A DNA stretch of 64,000 nt from Achatina immaculata (lineage: Eukaryota > Mollusca > Gastropoda > Stylommatophora > Achatinidae): contig CM019701.1 in NCBI GenBank assembly GCA_009760885.1, positions 36,904,697-36,968,696 of the forward strand, written 5' to 3'. Positions within the stretch are counted from its first letter, which is position 1, and each line of letters starts with the position of its first letter. The notes under the pieces are model-generated. The model had not been told where the DNA came from and searched no databases. It was given only the letters and a program-made list of their open reading frames with translations. A program made the translations under genes and the position numbers. Below, piece after piece: positions 52,801-63,269 of the stretch.

Positions 52801-55800
52801 CTCCGAATGAGTGATAACTCACTACCAAAAATAGCACTAAGATGGACACCACAGGGGAACAGAAGCAAGGGTAGACCAAAAGAGACATGGAGAAGACCAA
52901 CAGAAAGGATGTTGAGCAATAGAGGGCTCACCTGGGCAAGAGCAGAAAAAAAGGCAAAGAACAGGCATTTGTGGAAAACCCGTGCGGAAGCCCAATGTGC
53001 CCTGGACACTTAAGGTTCAGAGAGAGAGAGAGAGAGAGAGAGAGATGAATTACTGAGGCCTTTTCGGCTGGACTTGAACTACCAACCTTACAGTGCGAGA
53101 GAACGCCCCAACCACTACACCGCTCAGATTCACATAGAATAAGAAACATAAGAATAAATCTCATTCTAACTGAGAGAGTGCACAAACAAACAGCAGGTAA
53201 TGTTAGCACTCACGGGCAAAACAGCTGCCTCGGCTACATCGGGGTGTTCTATAATCTTTGCTTCCAGCCAGGATGGGAACGGAACAGCTGAACCGCAAAC
53301 AATGCTATCATTCTTCCTGCCCATCACAAAGAGATTCCCATTCTCGTCTTGGTAACCTACGTCTTCTGTGTTGAACCAGCCGTCTTTGGTAAAACATTTG
53401 GCATCATTTGGGTCTGGATTTTCCACACGGTTAAAATAACCTTTCATGATACAACCACCTGGAGATGAAAAAAAGCGGTATGAAAACGGACTTTGTGTGT
53501 GTGTTATGGTATTAAGGAATATATTTTCAGTCAAGCAAAGCGCAAATGAAGTAGGTTTCTTTCCGTTCTTGAATTAACTCGTTTTACAAAGTAAGTTACA
53601 GTTTCTAAATTTTAACACACTACATAATTAGTAAGAGCTATGTTCAACAAAGTTTAATACACTACATAATTAGTACAAGCTATGTTGAACAGCAATTGGA
53701 AAATGACCGACTGCGCTTTGGTAGTCTTGACAACTCTAGAATTTGTTCAAATTATTCATACATGTTTATAATCTCTACTTAAAGATGGTATCTGTAAATG
53801 ATTAACTTTATTACAAAGGTTACGATTTATAATGAACACTGCAAACTTATATTTATTCAAAACGATAATAGGACAGAAGACTTTTACCAAAACAAGGCAA
53901 CACAAGGACGTTGTGTAGCACATAAAACATCCAAGCAAAATTTCGTCACGAAACTCACTGCGCCCTTGACTGAATCTACAGCACTTTATTATTGACGTAA
54001 ATAATGAATAAAGCACACCAGCACAAACTTTAATAGTGTACGCGCTTGACTGTTACAATAAAACACAAGTTCAATGGTTATAATATTGGTTGCTCCTATA
54101 ACTAGGGTATTTACGTATTTTTAGACACCTTGTTTGACGTACCTTTAAGTTGGATTGTCCCAAACTGTCTTAGCTTGCAGATTTCTCCATTATCATCGAC
54201 AATTCTAAGCTGTAATCCATTTATTACTTTTCCACAGAAAAAGTCCTCCACATTTTGAGCTGAAATTCACAAATCAGATTTTACTTCTTAATATCTACTA
54301 ACCGACTATTTCTTATATCCGCTGTGGTTTTTTTAAACAGTAATTCAGCACTGCCATAACAGTGGCGTAAACTAACAGTGGTGTAACAGGAAATTAATGA
54401 TCTGAAAATAACAAAATCATTAATAATAAGGAAAATATTGACACTGACAATCTAAATAAATGAGCTCGCAAGTTTTCTCTTGCGTTATCATTCATTTATT
54501 CTGTTTTTCCTTTGATACCGCAACTATTCTGCTCTTGCTCTCATGTAAAACGGTGAGAAGATTAGAAAGAAACAAAACTGGCGAAAGCAGGAGATCATGA
54601 AACGTAGTCACCGGCGATGACGAAATATCCGTGACAGAAACTTACGTGTTACCATCCCAGCAGCTATTGGTCCAGCTTCAGTAGAGCCATAGCCAACAGC
54701 AACCTGTTCAGCGACTGTTAACATGCCTGGCAAGTGTGACTGAAAATTTGAAATATACACGGTGTTTATGTCAGGTTTTCTCCTTTGTTTGAGACGTAAA
54801 AAAACTTTTTTTTCAACAGAGTAACTCTAGATCACAAGTAATAAATGATAACAGACAGAGAACAAAGGACAACGATAAGACAGTGATGAATTCCACAAAG
54901 AAAAGAAATAGACAATATGAAAATAACATGAAGTGTTGAGATAATAAGTAGGGCGCAAAGGAGAACCTATAACATGGAAGACGACAGAATTATCATGTGA
55001 ATGATGGTGTAAGAGAATCTGTCACATAAAGGATGGTATAAGAAAAACTGTCGCATGAAGAAGTGATTGACTGACATTCTTTTTTTGGCTAACATTGGCT
55101 TATAGGGCGGAAATCATATCTTTCCATGTCTGACGACTCGCCGCCGCCAGCTGTAGGTCTTGGATGGACTTGAATCCCAAAGTTGTACTTTCTCTAATGA
55201 TGGTTCTACGTAGAGTCTCCCTTGGCCTGCCTTGCTTTCTTTTGCCCTTCGCTGACCTTATTAGGGCTTGGCGAGGGAGTCTGGATTCATCCATTCTGAG
55301 AATATGGCCGAGAAGGCCCAACTACGTCTTTTGATGTATCTTGATACGTAGACTTGGTTCTATTCCTGTCTTACTGACTTGTTCGATTTAAAGTCGGACC
55401 ATCTGATGTTCAATAGTCTACGGAGACATTTGTTCTCAAATGCATCAAGTCTTTGATTGATAGACTGGTTGATTTCCAACTCTCACACCCGTATGTTAAC
55501 ACTGGGAGCACACAGGAGTTAAAAATTTTAAGTTTCGTGGTTTTACTGAGCGTATTTGACTTCCAGATTGTAGACAGTTTATTGAAAGTATTGGAAGCCA
55601 TTGCAATGCGGGACTTGATTTCTGCTGTTGTATCACTTGAGGTTGACATTAAGCTTCCCAAATAGGTGAAACTGTGGACTTTTTCAAAAGCAAAAACGTT
55701 TAGCAAGATCTCGTCAGATCTATTTGTGAGAACAATAATTTTTGTTTTTTTTCCTTATTAATTTTTAGGCCAAGTTGTTTTGAGTAGGAGTGGAGGCGAC

Positions 55801-58800
55801 CCGTTTTCTCTTGGGAGTCTGCATGCGACGCGCTCAGTAGCGCTATGTTGTCTGCAAAGTCTAGGTCTTCGAAGGTTTTGTCCTCGGTCCATGCGATACC
55901 CAGCTGGCTATCCTTTGTACTGTTGCGCATGACCCAGTCGATCGCGACACTGAATAACATTGGTGAGAGGACACACCCCTGTCTCACACCTGTCTCAACT
56001 GGAAACCAATTGGAATTCCCAGAATTTGTTTGTACGCAGCAGCCTGAATTCAAGTAAAAGGCTTTTATGATATTGATGTATTTAGGCTGGAAGCCATAGA
56101 TACCCAGCAGCTTACAAAGCGAGGGGCGGTGTAAGCATGAAGAATAGTATGAGATAATCCGTCAACCAAAGTCGAGTGAAACATAACACAAAGAGATCTA
56201 TTACGCAATGGATACCAAAGACAATCTTTTATATGCAGGGTGACATGAAAGTATACCTAACATGAAGGATGGCATGAAGGAATGCCACAGAAAAGATATA
56301 AAAGAATCAGTCACTCGACAGGTGACGTGATAGAATTTATCGTGTCGCATGTGGCTTTTGAAAATATGGTATATGTATGACACACATGACAGAATATGTG
56401 GTATGATGAGTGACATGAGTGACATCTATTATATTAAGACAGTCTTAGAGAATATGTCATATGAATGGTTGTAAAAGAGAATCTGTCGTACAAAAGATAT
56501 GAGAAATTTTGTCATATGATGGATGAGCTGAGAGAATATTAGAATTGCAGGACTTAATCTGTCATATAAAGCGTGGGATAACAGAATCTGTCATATAACA
56601 TTAGATTCCCATACAGGCCACTAGATCCATATGAACGTCCATGTATGGAATTAGCTAAAATGAGCAGTTAAGTCTCTGAATGACAACATCGCGAATGAAA
56701 CCTGTACCCTCGTTTCAAATACGTTCTCTCTCTCTCTCTCTCTGAACCTTAAGTGCCCAGGGCACATGGGGCTTCCGCAAGGGTTTTCCACAAATGCCTG
56801 TCTTTCGCCTTTTTTTTCTGCTCTTGCCCAGGTGAGCCCTCTATTGCTCAACATCCTTTCTGTTGTTCTTCTCCATGTCTCTTTTGGTCTACCCTTACTT
56901 TTGCTCCCCTGTGGTGTCCATCTTAGTGCTATTTTTGGTAGTGAGTTGTCAGTCATTCGGAGCACATGTCCCAACCATCGCCAGCGTCTTTCCTCAATAA
57001 TTGTTGTCAGTGGTTTCATCTGCATTTCTGCCAATAAGATGTTATTTCTTATGGTGTTTGGCCAAAATATTTTTTAAATTCTACGTAAACATTTAGTCTG
57101 GAAAGAATTCAACTTGTTTTCTATGGTTTTGGTGATTTTCCAGCATTCACTTCCATAGAGTAGTACACTTAGAACATTACTCTTAAATATCCTGATTTTC
57201 ATATTTATGCTTAGTTTATTTGATTTCCATATATTCTGTAGCATTGCAAAAGCCTGGTTTGCTCTAGTAAGTCTGCTGTTGATGTCCTCTGTGCTGTCTC
57301 CATTTTCTACTACTCTGCTGCCAAGGTATACAAATTCGTTGACCTCCTCCACTAACTTGTTATCTACTCTGAGTACATTTCTGTTGTTCACATTTTGCTT
57401 CATTAACTTTGTCTTTCCTACGTTGATCTTTAGTCCTATGTTGTTTGCATTCTGGGTTAACTTGTTTATTTTATCTTGCATATCTTTGTGACTGCTTGAT
57501 AATAGACAAATGTCGTCCGCAAAGTCAAGGTCCTCCAGCACTGTGTTAAGGGTCCATTGTAATCCTCTGCGTTTGTCTGATGTTGCCTCCTTCATTAACC
57601 AGTCTACTGCCAAGATAAATAATGTTGGTGATAGTACACATCCCTGTTTCACTCCTGTTTGTACCCTAAAGCTGCTGGAGGTATGTTCTCCACAGATAAC
57701 TTTGCACTGAAAACCCTCGTATAGGGCTTTGATTACATTAACTATTTTATGGGGGAGGCCATGCCATCTTAGGATTTTCCACAGTGCATCTCTGTTGACA
57801 CTGTCAAAGGCTTTCTCAAAATCTATGAATAATGCATATGTTGTGCTATGCCATTCATTTGCCTGTTCTAATATTTGTCTAAGTACAAATATATGGTCTA
57901 TGCATGATCTTCCTTTCCTAAATCCTGCCTGCTCTTTCCGAAGTTTTTCCTCAAGTGTTGGTACAATTCTGTTGATGATTATTCTGCAAAATACTTTACT
58001 AGTGAGTGGCAGTAGGGTAATGCCTCTCCAGTTCCCGCAATCTCTGAGGTCACCCTTCTTTGGTAGTTTTACTATAAGACCAGTTTTCCACTCCTCTGGG
58101 GCTTTTTCTAAATCCCAAATTTGTTGTAATATCCGGCAAAGTTGTTTTGGTGTTTCTGTTTCTTCTGCTTTCAACATCTCAGCAGTCACTTCATCTTCAC
58201 CTGGTGCCCTGTCTGATTTTAGCATCTTTATCGCCTCTTTTACTTCATTTATTGTTATTGGTCCTGTATTGATGTTTAGTTCCGCTTTTGCTTCAGGTAT
58301 ATCTATTGCTTGTGCTGCTTGTGTTCTGTTTAGTAGGGTGTTAAAGTGTTCCCTCCATCTTTCAATTTTTTCTCTTTCTCCACTGACCAGTTGTCCATTT
58401 TGTGTTCTTACTTCACTTTCACATCTTGTATTGAAGTTACCTGTCATCTGCTTTGTGATTTTATATATGGTTTTCATGTCATTTGTATATGCTGCTTTCT
58501 CTGCTGTCTCTGCTAAGTTGTCATAATACTGACGTTTATCTTGACGGCATGATTCCTTCACTTCTTTGTCTTTTTGTGCATAATTACTTAAAACTCGTTC
58601 TTTAAGCCGTTGTGATTTGGTGTTCAGTAATTTTTTCTTGATTTCTTTTCTTTGCTCTATCTTTTCCCATGTGGTCTCGCTTATCCATTCCTCTTTTCTC
58701 CTTTTCCGATATCCCAGCACCTCTTTTGCTGTTTCCTGTAGTGTTTTATTGAACTCTAATATGGACATTTCTGCTTCGTCTTGTAGGACACTGAAGCGGT

Positions 58801-61800
58801 TCTTAAGTATTATTGAGAATTCATTTCTTGTTTGCTGGTCTATCAGTTTTCTTGTATCAAAATGTATCTTTCTGTGTTCTCCGATTCTGGCTTTCCTTAA
58901 TTTTAGTTTTATTTTTGCTACCAGAAGGTTGTGATCACTTCTTATATCTGCTCCTTTCCTTGCTCGCACATCTTGTAGTGACCGTTTCCACTTGTTGTTT
59001 ATTAGTATGTGATCGATTTGGTTTTCTGTGGTTTTATCTGGTGACCTCCAAGTCACCTTATGGATGTTTTTGTGTTGGAAAATTGTCCCTCCGATGGTCA
59101 TCATGTTTTCTTCACAGAAACTGCACAGTCTTTCTCCATTTTCATTTATTTCTCCGATTCCTTCTCTTCCCATGATTCTTCTTCTATCTTCATTTCCTTC
59201 ACCTACTTTTGCATTGAAGTCGCCCAAGATGAGTAGCATATCATGCTTGGGTATTGTTTCTACTGTGGCTTGGAGGCTGTTGTAAAAATCTTCTTTTAAT
59301 TCCTCTTCAGCTGCTTCTGTTGGTGCATAACAAACTATAATAGACAGCTTCGTGAATCTTGAGTTGAACCGTGCATATAATAATCTCTCATTTATTGGGG
59401 TCCATTTCAACAATGCTCTTGATGCTTCTTTTGTTATAATCAATGCTACTCCTCCTTCATGAAGATCTTCTTTACCTGACCATATTATTGTATCTTCTGT
59501 GTGCTGTGTTGTTAATTTCCTTCTGCCTTGTCCTGTCCATCTTGCTTCTTGTATTCCTAGTATGTCTAGTTTGTATCTGTGCATTTCCTTGATGGTTTGT
59601 GCTAGTTTTCCAGTCTGGTTTAGTGTTCTTACATTCCAGCTGCCTATATGCATCTTTTGTTTAGGTTCCAGGAGGTCTGCAGTCGGGCTGGGGACTTCCA
59701 GTGGCTGGCTTTCATCCACAACCTTCATGGGCTCAGTTTCCTGATACGCATTTCTCCTTCCACCTGCATTTGCTTTTTCCTTTGCTTCTGTTTCTGTAGC
59801 AGTCTGATAGTTTTTTACCAGATAGGGTTGCTGGCCCTATGCTGAACCCTCCTTAGTCGCCTTTTACGATCATGCATGGTAGGGTACAGTGGTCCTATTC
59901 TTTGCAGATCCCGGGTACCACACGTGGGAAATACGTTCTAGACATTATGAAATATCAGATAAGGGAACAATACTTCTTGCTACGTTAAAACTATGCTACA
60001 GTTCTTTCTGTCATTGATTCATACAATATGTTCCACCTTCACAAAACTATCTTTGTCTTCCTCTGCCTGTATCGACCAACATTAGACGAGCAAAAAAAAA
60101 AAAAAAAGTTACCTTTTTGAAAGGCTGACCGCCAGTTGCTAGAATTTTAACTTTATAATCTGTACTACCAGTGCTTGTGGCGTGTTTGAGGACACTCTCA
60201 AGCTCCAAAGGAAGGATGGCTGCCATCGTACATCGCTCTCTACGAATCGCTGTCCACACATAATCTCCCTTCTTTCCTCCACCCTCGAACAAATCAAGTA
60301 AGACACGTTTATCACCGCCACAGTATGTTGAAAAAGGAAACCCGCCAACCCAGCCTGAAGACGACATGAAAGGATGCACCGTAAAACTGACAATATTTTT
60401 ATTGTGTTTTATGTATAATAAACAATGCACCATTCCTGTAAAACTGCAATAAAGAAATGCATGCGTTATGATAAGAAACAGTCGGGAAATAGTATTTATT
60501 GGAAAATATTTCTGTGTTTGTAAGTAACTTACCAAGAAGGCGGTCGCTGTATAAAACAGGTTCCTCTGTGGATTTGAAATCTTTGGAGTCATTGTTATTT
60601 TTGCCACCCCATAAATCAATAACCTCAGCGTGTGTCCTTGGGACAAGCTTGGAATAACCTGTACTTCCTGAAGTAGTGAAAACATACAAAATGTCGTCTG
60701 GGCTGATTGTAGAGTCCACGAAAACTTCTTCCTTACTACTCCTCAGGTCCTCTACAAGTGGCAGTCGTGATCTGAATTTTTTTGAAAATACGAAAATGCT
60801 AATGTACGAGTATATATCATTCATTCATTCCTTTGCTTGTCCCTTGCGGAACTTTGCCTCCCAAACAGCACTCCTGTAGGCCTCTCGGTTGTGAGCAAGA
60901 TGGCCTGCTGCTGCTGCATCCATTTCCAGATCATCAACGATGTCTTGCAGCCATCTTCGTTTCGGTCTTCCTCTTTTTCTTTTTCCCATTATGTATCCTT
61001 CCAATACGGTCTTCTCTAAATTATCATGACGTTTAATGTGGCCAAAATATTTAAGTTTTCTCTCTTTAATCCTCTTTACTAGCCAGCCTTCTTCAATATT
61101 AAGCTCTTGTAGTATAGATATATTTGTTCTTTTTTGTGTCCACGATATTTGGAGAACTCTTCTATAGCATTTACATTCAAAGGCATTTATGTGCTTCTCA
61201 GCTGTTTTGTTAAGTGTCCAGGTCTCACAGGCATATGTTGCGATGGGAAAGATGCATGCCCTTAAAAGTATATAATTGTTGACAAATTTAAAATACTCCA
61301 AATTTTTCTAATCGTGTTTGCTAACAATTTCATAGGTTAATAGAATCCGAAAAACGAAACAGAATTCGCATTTCATATAAGTTACCATTAGACAGAAATG
61401 AACATGTTGATCAGTTGCACTTAATGTCTTATCAGTGTTTAGTTGAAGAAGAGACTTTTTATAGGGCTCTGCAGTTTGTGTCACACAGAAGTCAGTCCGT
61501 CATTAGCATGTCCCTTACGGAACTTTTCCTCCCTAATAGCTCTCCTATATACCTCTCAGCTGTAAGCAAGATGCCCTGCTGCACCCAGGGGAGTCTTTAA
61601 AAGTTCAATTGTTTCCGCCACTTGCCTCCTGTAAGGGCAATCCTTTCCCCGTTTTCTTGTGTTCTTTACGAGCGTTTTCTGTGCTTGTAGTGTAACACTG
61701 CGGTAGTACTCAGGTCCAGCAAGTCTGTGTTAGTTTCTTCCCCTTACTCCGTGACAGGTCCAGCAAGTCTGGGTTAGTTTTTTTCCCTTACTTAGTGACA

Positions 61801-63204
61801 GGTCCAGCAAGTCTGGATTAGTTTCTTCCCTTACTTACTGACAGGTCCAGCAAGTCTGAGGTGGGTGGATTTCTTACTCCGTGACAGGTCCAGCAAATCT
61901 GAGGTGGGTGGATTTCTTACTCCGTGACAGGTCCAGCAAATCTGGGGTGGGTGGATTTCTTACTCCGTGACAGGTCCAGCAAGTCTGAGGTGGTCTTCTT
62001 ACTCCGTGACAGGTCCAGCAAGTCTGAGGTGGGTGGATTTCTTACTCCGTGACAGGTCCAGCAAGTCTGAGGTGGTCTTCTTACTCCGTGACAGGTCCAG
62101 CAAGTCTGAGGTGGTCTTCTTACTCCGTGACAGGTCCAGCAAATCTGGGGTGGGTGGATTTCTTACTCCGTGACAGGTCCAGCAAGTCTGAGGTGGTCTT
62201 CTTACTCCGTGACAGGTCCAGCAAGTCTGAGGTGGGTGGATTTCTTACTCCGTGACAGGTCCAGCAAGTCTGAGGTGGTCTTCTTACTCCGTGACAGGTC
62301 CAGCAAGTCTGAGGTGGTCTTCTTACTCCGTGACAGGTCCAGCAAATCTGGGGTGGGTGGATTTCTTACTCCGTGACAGGTCCAGCAAGTCTGAGGTGGT
62401 CTTCTTACTCCGTGACAGGTCCAGCAAGTCTGAGGTGGTCTTCTTACTCCGTGACAGGTCCAGCAAGTCTGAGATGGTCTTCTTACTCCGTGACAGGTCC
62501 AGCAAGTCTGAGGCGGATTTCTTACCCCTTGTAGAAAAAATAGGAAGCATTTTACAAATAAAAAAGCTTTGTTATCATTGCAGAAAATTAGAAAAACTGC
62601 ATTGTATTTTTGTACTCCTCTTTTGTGCATATGAGAGGTTTATCCGGTTATGTCATACTTGATCAAATTACACATGAAATATGAAACGCAGAAAGGTGCT
62701 CTGCAGAAGCTCTACAAAGATTACCATTTACACCAGATGCCAGTGAGACTTTGACACTTAACAAAACAACTGAGAAACACATGAATGCCTTTGAATGTAA
62801 ATGCTACAGAAGAGTTCTTCAAATATCATGGACACAAAAAACAACAAATATATCCATAGAACAAGAACTTAATATTGAAGAAGGCTGGCTAGTAAAGACG
62901 ATTAAACAGAGAAAACTTAAATATTTTGGACACATTAAACGTCATGATAATATAAAGAAGACCGTCTTGGAAGGCTACATAATGGGAAAAAGAAAGAGAA
63001 GAAGACCAAGGCGAAGATGGCTGCAAGACATCGTTGATGACCTGCAAATGGATGCATCAGCAGCAGGCCATCTTGCTCAGAACCGAGAGTCCTACAAGAG
63101 CGCGGTTAGGGAGGCAAAGTTCAGCAAGGGACATGCAAATGAATGAATGAATTATTTCATTTCAAAAACAAGAGTTCTATGTTACCGAGAGAAACAATTA
63201 TATA

Positions 63205-63269
<65 letters not shown>

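Noticed and set aside
57207..59845. Plus-strand frames of 65-265 codons
   Set aside because: Antisense shadows of the RTE-A polyprotein.
61967..62662. Several 68-142-codon frames on both strands
   Set aside because: They are readings of the VNTR in an intron.
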